Shown here: in pieces, positions 34,704-47,094 of the stretch
How positions within the stretch are numbered: position 1 is the stretch's first letter
Layout: every line of letters starts with the position of its first letter
Source: Penium margaritaceum
Taxonomy: Eukaryota; Streptophyta; Zygnematophyceae; Desmidiales; Peniaceae
Direction of reading: 5' to 3'
DNA: 64,000 nt
Assembly (NCBI GenBank): GCA_023375785.1
Contig: SZWC01008565.1
Span: 19,916-83,915, forward strand
Notes under the pieces: model-generated
The model's database searches: none
Told to the model about the DNA's origin: nothing
The model's input: the letters and a program-made list of their open reading frames with translations, nothing else
Translations under genes and position numbers: made by a program

Positions 34704-36170
34704 GTCGGGGTCATCGAATCGATTGTCGAGAGACGCGTGTGGACTTGCGTCATGAGTGGTCAGATTGAGAAGCTCCGCCGAGGAATCTTGGGGCTTCGAA
34801 GATCGACAAGGAAAATGCGAGACTCACCTTTGAAAAAATTGATTTTTTTTATGTGTCGAGAAGTCGACCGAAAGGTCGTGACACTTCTGTCGAAGATTCT
34901 TGAAAGTGATTGAAGTTGTCAGAAAGTGAGAGAAGGATCACCAAAGGCAAAGGCATTTTGCCGAATAACCTTTGACCATTGAACTGAAAATCGAGGTCTC
35001 GCTGCGCGGTGGGCTATTTGTGTGATGACAGAAATGCCCACTCGGAGAGATTAAGGACTCGTGTATGTCTGGTACGTAGCACTTCCCCCCCTATTCGTCG
35101 CGATGTCACGACGCACGTACAAATGTGGCCCGGTGACAGCGGTAGTATCCGTCGATCAAATGATCAACGTTGCTGAGGTTGTCATAGGGTTCCCAGCGGT
35201 TATGCGTGGCTTCGTGGCCATGCCACTTGACAAGATATTCTATAGTTTTTAGAAGTCGTTGATGGCAGAGGATGTCCTCAATGACGTACTCTGTGTCCTC
35301 GTCCACTTGAACAGGACAAGGGGGAGGTACATCCCTGCCAGGGAAGTTCTCTTCAATGTCTCGGTAGTGCTTGAGTCTGTTGATATGGAACACGGGGTGA
35401 ACTTTAAGCCGTGGGACCACAGGGTTTTGCATGCGTTTTATCTCAAACTATCCCAACCATCAAGGTTTGAGCTTTGAATAGCCGGCTCCGTGGAGTTTGA
35501 TGGTTGCTGAACTGAGGTGAACTTTGTCGCCAGCAGCGAACATATCATCGTTGCGATCTCGGTCAGCTAGTCGTTTCATCGCGGCTTGTGTCTGAGCGAG
35601 CGTCTGTCGTGTTTCTTCCCATATGGTGGAGAAGTCACGGTGTTGGACGTCCACCGCGGGAATGTTTCTCTGGCTGTGAAGTCCAGCTGGTGTGGCGGGA
35701 AGTTTTTCACACACCACTTCGAACAGAGTTTTACCTGTTGCGGTGGAGATTGGCAAACTGTATGCAATTTTGGCGGTCGAGATTTTTGCAACCCAATCTG
35801 TCCCGTGTAGTTCGCATATTATTCCGCGAAGTTGTTTGAGCATCTGATTGGTCCACTCGATTTGGCCATCGGTTTGAGAGTGGAATGCCGTTGAAAGATG
35901 GATCCGACTACCGTAACGAGAAATCAGTTTGCGCCAGAATCGACTGGTGAATCAACCATCTTTGTCGCTTGTGATGGTTCTAGGCACACCGTGTTGTCGC
36001 ACGATGTTTAGAAACAGTTGTGCTTTTCCTTTGGCGGTGACGATGGTCGCCGTAGGAATGAAGTGAGACATATTGGAAAAGCTTTCAACGACCACAACGA
36101 TTGAGTGATATCCCTCGGCCGTGACTTGGAATCCGGTGACTAAGTTGTTGAAGATTTTCCCCACAGCATG
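34704..36170 (-). pseudogene. Gypsy B LTR part, chromodomain and integrase (fossil)
   Basis: The LTR part runs to 35081 and is followed by a purine tract. The chromodomain (about 35150-35330) reads EYVIEDILCHQRLLKTIEYL, then VKWHGHEATHNRWEP. The integrase tail and core lie at 35340-36170, with RLKVHPVFHINRLKHYRDIE, GYHSIVVVVESFSNMSHFIP and GVPRTITSDKDG. It is close kin of gypsy A. Confidence 0.8.
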
Positions 36171-36699
36171 TCCAAGCGCGGCACCGGGAGGCACTGATGA
36201 GCCACCAGAGAGAGGAAATTCCACGGAGTTAGACCTGGTGACTCAAGGATTGCTGGGATCCTAAAATGGAGGATTGCATGTAAAATGTGACGAGTCGCTC
36301 AATCCGGTGGAAGTTGTCTCACCTCAATCAGACAAGTACCAAGGGAGATATGGGCTTCCAAACTTGGGGTGTGCGCGGCGGCTCTGGGAGCTGGCCGCGG
36401 TTTGACTGCCAGTGAATAACTGACCAGAAAAAGTAACAAAATGCCATCTGGGAGTTTTGCTCTAGAAGAACTGCCAAGGCGTCCAGTGGATGATTCGCCA
36501 GAATTCAGAAGTACAGTTTGCTATTGAGGGACTTAGCCAAAATCCCGGCTCGGAGTCTGAAACTCAGAATTAATGGTTTGTTACTCGGGAACCAGAAAGC
36601 TCACGCTTAGACTCAGAACCACCCGCACAAAGCACGTCGTGAACACAAAAGACCAGTTAGGCCACGTTGCAACTGCACCCTTGTTGCTGATAAAGGGTT
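36171..36699. repeat. Unclassified repeat X, copy 1
   Basis: Much of 36340-36650 matches 48112-48375 and 48770-48815 in the same orientation (shared phrases GAGATATGG, AGTAACAAAA, TTGTTACTCGGG, ACCAGAAAGCTCAC). It lies between the gypsy B integrase and copia C. It could be the 5' LTR of copia C, but no TG...CA pair or clear primer site was found. Confidence 0.5.
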
Positions 36700-39600
36700 A
36701 TGGGTCACAGCCCTGACCGGTCTACAAATCGCTCACGGCTTTTGCGGCGGACAAGATCGTCATTGGGGACGACATCGCCGTCAAGCTCTAAGGTTCCAGA
36801 GTTGAAGACTGTGCAAATGGTGCAGGAGGAGACGCATCCCATCCGGAAGTATGCAGGTGGCCTTGCCCACAGGCTATGGAGGTGGTAGTTCAAGCTGCAC
36901 CTCGCGCATAAGGGGCTGCTGGAGGTCATGACGGGAACGGAAGTCCTCAACAAAGGGAAGGCGACAACAACACAGAAGGAGGCCTTCACAAAGAAGGACA
37001 CGGAGGCGCTCATGCTGCTCGTGTCCGGGACGGTCGAGTTGCAGTGGGGCTACTTCCATCGATGCAAGCTGGCAGCTAAAGCTTGGCAAAAACGCTGTGC
37101 CATCCATCAATCTAAGTCGCTGGCAAATAAAATATTTGCAATGAAGCAACTTCTGACAGTGATAATCGAGGAGGGAGATGATGTCATCTTTGCCATGCAG
37201 CAGATCGAGTCGCTTGCCTCACAGTATAATGATGTGGGGTAGAAGATCGACACGTACCTGCAGGCGATGGCCCTCCTCATGGCCCTTCTTGACAGTTGGA
37301 GCCCTCTCATTATCGTCTTGGGAGGATGGGCAGAGGACAAGCTCACCTATGGTGCGGTTGCAGAGTACATCTGCAATGAGGCACAGCGATGGAGCTGCGG
37401 GGAGTCCTCGTTGTCCTCATCCGCCCTTGTCACCAAAACGCGTGGTGGCGGAAACGGGGCCAAGGGAGGTGGCAGACATGGCGACGACAAGAAGGGTGCC
37501 AAAAAGGGTGCATGCCGAAACTGCGAGAAGGAGGGCCATTGGACCCATGAGTGCAGTTAGGAGGCAAAGGCTCGTGGCAAAGACTCCAAAGGCAATAAGC
37601 CGCTCCTCAACAGCACTCAAAGCCACTACCTCAAGAAGGCCAACCGGCGATGCCTTGACTCCGGAGCGGAGGAGCATACCCAAGTCGAGAAGGGCGGGTT
37701 CATGAACTACACCAAGTCTAGCAAATCCATGGTGGTCGCGAACGACAAGGTGGAGCTGGCGGCGGGCCAGGGAGTCGTGGACGTGGAGATGGTGGTTAGT
37801 GGGAAGCAGGTACAACGCGTCATCAAGGACGTGCAGCACGTACCCGGTTTGGCTGAAGTCCTAAGTAACAGCCGCCTGAGAGACAAGGGGAATGAAGAAC
37901 TCTTCAGGAAAAAGGGGGCAGTCATGCAAATGCACAATGGCAAATACTTCGTGCTGGAGGCTAAGCATGAGGGAGGCCTCTACATCGTGGAGACCAAGGT
38001 GATCCCCATGGCGACAGATTCAGCAGACTTGTAGGAACCCACCGTCAACCTGGCCAAAGGACGGGGAGCTGATCTGTAGCTCTGGCATTGACGACTGGGG
38101 CATTCCTCACCCTCAATCATGAAGGAGATGGGGAAGCGCGAGCTGGTACGCGGCCTTGTCATTGACGATGCGAAAGAGGCAACAGATGTAGCAAAGCACA
38201 AAACATGTGAGCCTTGCATTTTGGACAAGGCGCAGCGCAAACCGTTCAATGAGAACGTGAATCGTGCCTTGGACATGCTGGAGGTCGTGCACAATGACAT
38301 GTGTGAACCATTCAAGATGCCATAAAAAAGAGGCATGCTTGACTTTGTCACCTTCATTGATGACTAGAGCGGAAAAATCTACGTGTACTTCATGAAGCGG
38401 AAAGGCAAGGTCGTGAACCGGCTGAAGGAGTATGTCGCCGCAGTGGGGAGGCAAACTGGCCGGAAGGTCCAAGCGCTATGCAGCGACAATGGCGGAGAGT
38501 ATGTGGGCTGTAGCGGGCGGATGAAGCAGCAGGGTATTAAATGGGAACAATCTACAATGTATTCGCCTCAGTCAAATGACATGGCGGAGCAGGTGAACCA
38601 GACGCTACTGAACATGGTACGGACCATGTTGGTGGATCAAGAATTGCTGTGAAGCTTCTGGGCATAAGCTATGCGTACAGCGAGCTACAGTATCAACCTC
38701 TCTCCTACAGTGGTGCTAAAGGGAAAAAGCGTTTAGAAGATGCTGCAAAAGGTTTGGAGCGAGCGCAAGCCAAGTTTGGCACACCTAAAAGTGTTTGGGT
38801 GCAAGGCGCACGCTGTGGTGCAGGCTGCGCTGAGGCGCGATAGCAAGCTAGAGCGGCAAGCAAATTCGTATCTCTTCCTTGGCTATGAGAGCGCGCATAA
38901 GGCATACCGGCTCTACAACATGCGCAAGGAGGAGGTAATCCGCAGCTCATACGTCGAGTTCAACAAGCAGTAGAGCTACATCAGCAGCAATGACATGGGC
39001 GTGGTGGACTCTCTAAAGACGGGGGAGTGGTTCCAGCTCCTTTACTACCAGAAGGACCCGGAGGACGCCGAAGTTGAGGATGCAGCATCAGAGTGCAATG
39101 GTGCACCTGCAGTGGAAGCTGACGCAGAGGACTCTAATGACAATCAAGCAGATGAGGAGATCCACCGAAAGGATATGGCGGATGAGGCACCAAGGATGCC
39201 AAGGCACGCACTCCCGGCAAAGTGTGCATGGGACATCGGTAGAAAATCCACCGGACGCGCCGGTCGTTCAGGCAATATTTTGTCGCAGCAAAAGAGATCC
39301 TCAAGGAGTCATCTAGTTGATGATTCACCAGGGCGTACTGAGTCGGAGGGGTCGTAGAAGAGTGACAATGCGCCACCAAATCTACTGCGCCGTAGCAAGA
39401 GGCAGCGAAAAGTGGGGAGGCGCTTCAATGCAAGCACCAATTGATGGATCAGCATGATGCGGTGCATGCTGGCTGCATCAACAGAGCCAACTATAGTGCA
39501 AGAGGCGTTTGCAAAGCCCAAAGGGGATCAATGGGACACAGCCATCAAATCGGAGCTGGCCTCCATCATGGAAAACAACACGTGGGAGCTGGTTGAGAGG

Positions 39601-41092
39601 CCAAAAGATACCAAGGTCATCGGCACAAAGTCGGTCTTTAAGACCAAGTTCACAAAGGAAGGTGTGGTTGAAAAATACAAGTCGGAGCTGGTGGTAAAGG
39701 GATACACTCAGCGTAAGGGCGAGCACAACGATGAGACGTTCGCTCCCGTCGCTACATTTACAAGCATCCGTGTGATCCTTGCGCTGGTAGCCGCGAAGGA
39801 CATGGAGCTCCACCAAATGGACGTAAAGAAGGCCTTCCTCAATGTCATCATACACAAAGAAATCTACATGGAGGTGTTAGAGGGGGTGGAGGCGCCGGAG
39901 GGCAAGGTGTGCAATCTGCGAAATTCCTTGCACGGGCAAAAACAATCGCCCTGCTGCAAGTACCAACAAATGGACAGTTTTTTTATACAACCCAGGTTCA
40001 AGCGCTGAGGCGGATCACAGCACGTACGTGCGACGCGAAAAATAGCTCCATCAAATCTTCGTACTCTAAGTGGATGACCTGATTTTGTGCTCAACGGATC
40101 TGCCGAGCCTACATCGGCTAAATGGGTAGCTGAGCAGCAGGTTCCAGATGTCGGACATGGGGGAGCTAGAGTACTACCTTGGGGTGAGCATCACGCGGAA
40201 CCTGAGGGCATGCACGCTTGAACTGGGCCAGGCCAAATATGTGGCCGAGGTGCTGAAGTGGTACGGCAGGGAGGACTGCAAACCAGTTGGCAATCCGGTC
40301 CCCGCGACCTATGAACTGAGTGCGGCAATGGTGCCGCAAACAAAAGAAGAGCGGGAGAATATGGCAGGGGTGCCCTACCAATTGGCGGTGGGCAGCCTCA
40401 TGTACGCCATGGTGGCGGCTCAACCGCACCTGGCCTACACGGTTGGCGAAGTGAGTACATACATGGCCGATCCAGGGCCACTACACTGGCAGGCGGTCAA
40501 GCGCATCCTCCGCTACCTACAGGCGACGCGACATGCGCGCTTGAGGTTCGACGGCAAGGGGCGGGCGGACCCTTTGCGTCTAGCCTGCTATACAGATGCA
40601 GACTGCGCTGGCGATGTGGAAAAACAAAAGTCCACATCCGGCTACATGTTCTTCCTTGCTGGTGGAGCGGTCTCGTGGTGCAGCAGGAGGCAGGACTGCG
40701 TCGCCACCTCCACAGTGAACACAGAGTACATCGTGCTGGCCGAGGCAGTCAAGGAGGCGGTGTGGCTCCGCAGGTTACTGGGGGAGTTCAGCGTGCCGCA
40801 GTAGGAGCCTAGGATGGTTCAAGAGGACAACACCGCCTCAATCTGCTGACCAACAACCCGACACAATACAGGAGGACAAAGCACATTGACGTGCATTATC
40901 ACTACACACGGGACATGGTTGAAAAGGAGCAAGTGGTGCTGCAACACTGCAACATGCACAACATGCTTGCGGATTCCTTGACCAAAGCACAACCTGTGGA
41001 CCGGTACGCAATGAGCGTGGCCGGGCTTGGGATGACCAGCTATGATGGGCTAGAGGGCGCAGAGGAAGATGAGTGAGAGAAAGCAGGAGCAG
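36700..41092 (+). mobile_element. Copia C: fossil Ty1/copia element
   Basis: Gag is at about 36800-37560 (UBN2-type), with zinc knuckle CRNCEKEGHWTHEC at 37512-37553. Protease and pre-integrase are at about 37640-38240. Integrase is at about 38200-38990, with CSDNGGEYVG. Reverse transcriptase is at about 39450-40140, with WELVERPKDTKVIGTKSVFK. RNase H is at about 40150-41076, with YTDADCAGDVEKQKSTSGYM. The order is that of Ty1/copia. It is broken, with around ten or more breaks, and its LTRs were not identified. It is homologous to copia F (51490-57252). Its right end abuts the left LTR piece of copia D. Confidence 0.8.
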
Positions 41093-41752
41093 CCGGCTGA
41101 TGGGTGAGTCTCGCTTGATGAGACTCACCCACTCGAGCTCTTCCTTGTATGAGCTTGACACTTAGGTTCAGCGCGGAAATCATGGCTGCAATGTAAGCCC
41201 GACTCTAACATACTCGTTTCTCAACCAAATCAAGCAAGACAAGTTGCATTTGAGTCGTGAGACTCTTCTCATGGTATGAGAGCAACTTCCTAGGCCTGCG
41301 GCTGACGTATAGAGGTGGTGCAGAGCAAAAAGGGTGGCAGCCAAGCCACGCGCAGACCTAGATCCGCTTGTCCGCCATCAAATCAGGCCGAGCACGCCAC
41401 CAAGGGCCGTCGAAGGCCCTCCCCTAGGCCGCGCGTGGACAGGAGAGGCGGCAGAAGTGAGGGGAAGACTCGCAAGGGCAAGTAAGAGGTGGGAGGGAGA
41501 GCCCAAGCGCCGATCCGCCCCTTGGAGGGGGAGGCGGGGTCCCTCGGCTCACAGAGTGAGTTTTGCAGGTCACACAGGATCTAAGGGTGATTCCTAGACC
41601 AAGACAAGGGGGTCTTCACGAGCTGCGGGATCGCATCCGAAAATTGGACCCAAAGCAGGCCCGGTGAATTTCTGACAAAATTTTCTTGGCCGGCGAGCGA
41701 AGGAGTCAGGGCTCACACAGTTGCCTTAAAACCCGCTAGAATCCCGGGAGCC

Positions 41753-43300
41753 ATGAGTCAAGCAGGGTCAGCATCAGGAGGGCAAGGTGGAGGAGTAGGG
41801 AGTGGCGGTGCATCTGCTGGAGCTGGCGTCGGCGCCAGTGGTGGTGCCGGCGCAGCTACAGTGACATGGGATGAACTGAGCAGGGTCATGACTCACAAGG
41901 ACCTGACGCCGCCCGCCCTGGGCACGCGAGACTTCCTTGCATGGAAGGACATCTTCCTTGTGTGGGCAGCGGAGCACGGAATGGAGGAGCTGTACCTCCT
42001 TCCCCCGACCGATGCCACTGAGGATCGTGTTTTACTATGGGCTTTCAATGCCTTAGTCCGAGCCTTGCCCGATGACCAGTCATATGCCATCTGCCACTTC
42101 CGCTTTAGCGGCAGAGGAGAGGATCCAGCAGACCCTTGCAGTGGGGCTCTGCGTCCTCATGAGGCATGGCAGCATCTGGCTATCCTTCATGAGGAACGGG
42201 GCATGGTGCTAGTGATAACTTTGTGCGATCGCCTTCGGAACCTCAGCCCAAAGCCGGGGGCACCGATAGCCAACTAGTGGGATGCGGCAATGGACCTTCG
42301 CCGCCGTATCCTCGGGCTCGGAGCATCCTGCTCAGTGCTCGAATGGCTGGACCCTGTCTTGCTGCATCTTGGAGAGCCCTACAAACAGTTCCGGCGAGGG
42401 CTTCTCAGGCGACTTCGGGTGACCGACATTGAGAACACCGACCTGGCGGAGGTGTTCGAAGAGCTTCGCCACAATGAGGATATTCTTCGGGGTGAGGAGC
42501 GCGAGGCCAACAACCCGACACCTAGTGCCTTTGTCCATCAGTCCCCATCGGGTGCTTCCACCAACTTTACGCAGGAAGGAGGCAGAGGCATGGGAGGCTG
42601 GGGACCTAGAGGAACAGGCATCTGGACAGGCGGAGGACGAGGCCGTGGCCGTGGTGGTGGTGGTGGTGGTGGTGGTGGTGGTGGTGGTGGTGGTGGTGGT
42701 GGTGGTGGGGGACAGCGCACCTGCAACTACTGCGGCAAGCACGTTCACTTCTGGCGTGCCTGCCCAGATCTCCAGCGCATCATGACTCCACCTCAGCAGC
42801 AGCAGCAGCAGCAGAGGTTCACTGCACTAGTGCCTCGTCCCCTCGGGCAGCAGCTGCATTCCCCAGCTTGGTCCAAGCCCATGATGACAGGACCTTGAGC
42901 TCCTGTGCCCTTTGGCGGTGTCACTTACGCGTTACCACCAATGGCGCAACCGCCGGCGGGCCAGCCAATCTATCCGGGGCCCCCTCCTTTTTTCCAGGGC
43001 CCCTACTATGTTCCACCGAACTCGGCCATCCCCGTCCCCACACCCGCATGGGCGCAGCGCATCTGCACTGACATGGCCGAGTCCCAGCAGCCCACAGCGG
43101 GAGACCCTGCAGCCGGGTGGACAGCGCCCATGGAGTTGCAGCCTCCAGAACCAATGGACATGCCACAGTCATCAGGTCAGCGATTGGCGCACACACATGT
43201 CACCACTTCACACGCACTTCCAATGCATGAGTGGCTGTTTGACACTGCTGCGTCACATCACATGTCTTGGCACCCCCAGTTTTTTGTATCGCTGTACGCT
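41753..43300 (+). pseudogene. Copia D gag and protease (fossil)
   Basis: A Gly/Ala-rich head is followed by a capsid-like domain (WDELSRVMTHKDLTPPALG). A (GGT)n run of about 57 bp (42653-42710) encodes poly-Gly. The zinc knuckle CNYCGKHVHFWRAC is at about 42722-42763, with a poly-Gln (CAG)n run after it. The protease motif FDTAASHHMSW is at about 43237-43270. Confidence 0.8.
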
Positions 43301-43309
43301 GCATAGGAT

Positions 43310-44860
43310 GTGGAGGGTGTGAAAACAGGGTCTGGGGAGGTGTTGGACGTGGAGGGTGTGGGCACAGTGGCGTTGCATGCACCTGGGGGCGTCCTGTATT
43401 TGACGGGTGTGTTGTACGTTCCCAAGTTGAAAGTGAATCTTCTGTCTGGGGGTCAGCTAGACCGCCATGCCAACATGTTCACCCTCATGCAGAAACAACG
43501 CTGCATGCTTTTTGATGCTGCTGGGGCACTGTTGGCTGATGAACATTTGCACGCTGACATGCTCTACCGCCTCACCCTCTTTCCACTGACGCAGACACAC
43601 TCACACAGACCACAGACCCATGCCATCACAGCCGCGGAAGCAATGCACAAGGACCTACTGCACCGACGACTTGCACACATCAACATGGATCTGGTCACAG
43701 ACATGATCAAACGCACGACAGCATACAGTCTCCTGCCTACGGACTGCCCACATGGTCTCAGCCCAGATGCGTGTCTCAACTGTCAGGAAGGCAAGGCTCA
43801 CAGACAGACCTTTCCTAGGTCAGATAAGGTCTGCAAGGCACCTCTGGAACTTTTCCATGCAGACCTGACAGGCCCCATGCCGGTACCCTCTGTGCAGTAT
43901 GGGTCACAACACATCCTCACACTGACAGAGGACTACAGTCGTTTTTGCTGGGCATTCCTGTTGAAGTTAAAGGCAGATGCCCAACGTGCTATTACGGAAT
44001 GGATCCCCCTTGCTGAGCGGCAGACTGGCTGTAAGCTGCTGAAACTGCGCACAGACAGAGGAGGGGAGTTCATGGGTTTCCTCACTGCAGAACTGAAGGC
44101 CAAAGGTATAGAGCATCAAACCACCGCACTATACACACCACAACAGAATGGGGTGGCTGAAAGGTGGCATAGAACCCTTGGTGATGCACTGCGCACCCTG
44201 CTGAGCGAGTCTGGTCTGTCCTTCGGCTTCTGGGAGGAAGCCGTCAAGTATGTGACATGGGTGTGGAACAGGGTGCCACAAGGGCCCCTGCCCAAGGCAG
44301 TCACGCCATGGGAGCGGTGGTTTAAGGAGAAGGCTGATTTAAGGCCAGCAAGGGTTTGGGGCACTATGGCGTGCGTGTGGTTTGCACAGCCTCAAAGAGA
44401 CCATAAACTCAGTCCACGAGGTCGTTGGTGTGTCTTTGTAGGCGTCTCTCATGCGTCTAAAGCATGGCGTTTTTGGGAACCCATGTACCACCACTTCCTT
44501 GAGAGCAGAGATGCCTCCTTCTTGGAGCACATTCCCTACAAACATTTCCGCACACTACGGCATGCACCTCACATGAACATCCCTGAGCAATACTCAGACT
44601 ATGTGACTGTGCCTGTTTTTGTGCCGCACACACTCACTGCACCATCACAGTCGCCACAGCACGAGAAGCACACGGAAGAAACCTCGTCAGTTCCCACAGA
44701 TCTTTTGACAACTACAGACTTGCACAGCACAGACTCCAGTTCTCCACACACACCACCAGGGCTGCAAACCCAAACACCCCAGCGCAGCACAGAGGATTCC
44801 AAAACACCATCCCCACCGCCGGTACGACGCTCCTCACGCAATGTGGAGCGTGTGAACTAA
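43310..44860 (+). pseudogene. Copia D integrase frame, 516 codons (fossil)
   Basis: A long open frame holds the GAG-pre-integrase zinc-binding region (LHRRLAHINMDLVTDMIKRT with CLNCQEGKAH) and the integrase core. The three acidic positions are recognisable in HADLTG, LRTDRGGEF and NGVAERWHR. A Ser/Thr/Pro-rich tail follows. This is the longest clean domain of any element in the window and indicates a younger insertion than the gypsy A/B family. Confidence 0.9.
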
Positions 44861-44887
44861 AGACAGTTTTAGAACACGGCTGGGCCG

Positions 44888-46492
44888 GTGAATGTGGACC
44901 ATAACATCGTGGAACCCCATACACTTGCTGAGGCCAGGGGGCGTGCTGATGCGAGTGAGTGGGACAAGGCCATGGTGGCCGAGTTAAACGCTCTTCTGGA
45001 GCATGGTGTGTACAAACTGGTCCCATTGCCACCAGGGCGAAAAGCCATTGATGTCAAATGGGTCTACAAGCTCAAAAAGAACCTGGCAGGACTCATTGAA
45101 AAGTGCAAAGCCAGGCTGGTGGCTAAGGGTTTTCACCAGATTCCAGGTCAGGACTTTACAGACACCTATGCTCTTGTGGGAAAGTACGGCACGAGCAGGG
45201 CACTGCTGGTTGTAGCAGCACATGAGGACTGGGAAATACATCAAATGGATGTCAAGAATCCCTTCCTCAATGGTCCACTTGAGTAGGAACTTTACATGAA
45301 ACAACCAGAAGGGTTTGATGATGGCACATACAGTGTGTGGCTGCTTCTCAAGGTCCTTTATGGGCTCAAAAAATCCCCGCGCTGCTGGAGTAAAGAGATC
45401 CGACGCACCCTTGAATTGGGGGGGTTCATTCAAAGCCTGAGTGACCCGTCCCTTTTCCTGCACTGGGATCGTGGTCTCCCTGTTGCCTTGCTTGTCTATG
45501 TGGACGATCTCCTTATCTTGTCACCCTCTCTTCCTCTCATCACAGAAACTAAGAAGCTGCTCACCACACACTACAGCATGACAGACCTGGGTGAAGCAAC
45601 AAGCTTCTTGGGCATGACTATCACCAGGGACAGAACTGCTTGCACGATCAGCCTGCACCAAGGACGTTTCATAGCACACCTGACTGCACGCTTTCAGCAC
45701 CTGGTACAGCATCTGCCACGACAGCATTCACCGATGAGTCCTGATGTGTATGCACACCTCTTGGACGCCAACACCACTGACTATGGACCGGTCTGTGACC
45801 CCACACTGTACCGACAAGTCACTGGTAGCCTGTCATATCTTGCTTCCACCACACGACCTGACATCGCATGTGCAGTGAACGTGCTGCCACAGTTCAGCCA
45901 ACAGCCGTGAAGCACACATCTCAAAGCACTGCTGAAGTTGCTTCGCTATGTGATGGACACAGCTGCGCTTGGTCTGGTCTTTGCACCCTCATCGTGTCCA
46001 TTGTTGGATGGGTACTGTGACAGTGATTATGCACGTGATCGTGGGGCCCGCAGTCATGGGGGTTATGTGTTCCGTGTGTGGGGCACAGCAGTTTCGTGGC
46101 AAAGTGCCAAACAGTCGTGTGTGGCTCGAAGTGTGGCTGAAGCTGAATACATGGCATTGGGTGAAGCAACTTGAGAATGCATCTGGCTGGTACGACTGCT
46201 TGAGGAATTGGGGCTGCCCACTCATGCCGTTGCCCTTCATAGCGACAGCTCTGCCGCACGCCGCATTGCTGAGAATGATGGTGTGCTGCATCCTCGCACA
46301 AAGCACATTAGTGTAGAGCATCACTTTGTCCCCGAAGCAGTTGAGGCAGGTGCTGTGCAAGTGTGCTTGATCAGTGGTGATGCCAAGCTGGCTGACTTCC
46401 TCACCAAGGCACTCCCATCTCCTGCACTCAATCAGCAACTTGAGCACCTTGGCTGCATCCCCACCGCACTCATGTCCAAGGGGGCGTGTTAA
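44888..46492 (+). pseudogene. Copia D reverse transcriptase and RNase H (fossil)
   Basis: The RT contains YKLVPLPPGRKAIDVKWVYK, IHQMDVKNPFLNG and the catalytic LLVYVDDLLIL (about 45488-45520). RNase H (45938-46492) contains YCDSDYARDRGARSHGGYVF and KHISVEHHFVPE. The frame ends a few bases before the LTR. Confidence 0.85.
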
Positions 46493-46625
46493 TCCTCTGC
46501 ATATATGTTCCTCTGCGATGTGGACATGAGTGCGCAGGGCATGCTGATCGAGAGAGTGGAGGCAACGCACATTGAGTTTGCATGCCGGACCCTCCCTTGG
46601 CTGTCTCTGGGATTGCCAGTGTGCT

Positions 46626-46704
46626 TGCCTCCCTCTTGCGGAATTGCCTCTGCTTTGCTCTCTGTGCCTCCCTCTTGCGGAATTGCCTCTGCTTTGCTCT
46701 CTGT
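46626..46704. repeat. 39-bp direct duplication in the right LTR of copia D
   Basis: A segment starting TGCCTCCCTCTTGCGGAATT and ending GCTTTGCTCTCTG occurs twice back to back inside the 608-bp LTR. The left LTR does not cover this region, so its age relative to insertion is unknown. Confidence 0.85.
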
Positions 46705-47094
46705 GGAAACAATGTTGGATTCTAGTGAAACCTGTAGTTTTTCTCACTCTGGATGGTTGCAGAACCTCAGGAACCTAGATTAGGTCTAGAATAGTTAGGG
46801 GCATACTTTCGGTTTCGATGTGTTTTCGCGGACTGGGGCAGTGAGCCCTTTTTTTTGCATGTCATGCGAGGGCTTTGCCCTTACTTGAGCAGGTTGCGCC
46901 GGCGAGCTTCGCTCCCCGGCCGATGGGTGAGTCTTGCTTTATGAGACTCACCCGCTCGAGCTCTTCCTTGTATGAGCTCGACACTTAGGTTTAGCGCGGA
47001 AACCATGGCTGCAATGTAAACCCGACTCTAGCATACTCATTTATCAACCAAATCAAGCAAGACAATTTGCGTTAGATTCGTGAGACTCTTCTCA

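Larger units (their letters stand above)
41093..47094 (+). mobile_element. Copia D: fossil Ty1/copia element, best preserved in the window
   Basis: The left LTR is a partial copy (about 41093-41271) followed by a primer site TGGTATGAGAGC (41272-41283). The right LTR is 46487-47094 (608 bp, TGTTAATCC...TTCTCA), preceded by the purine tract AAGGGGGCG (46478-46486). The shared 171 bp differ at about 14 sites by my count (about 8%). Gag, protease, integrase, reverse transcriptase and RNase H are all present, with about five breaks. It lies between copia C and the reverse transcriptase of gypsy B. No target duplication was found. Confidence 0.85.
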
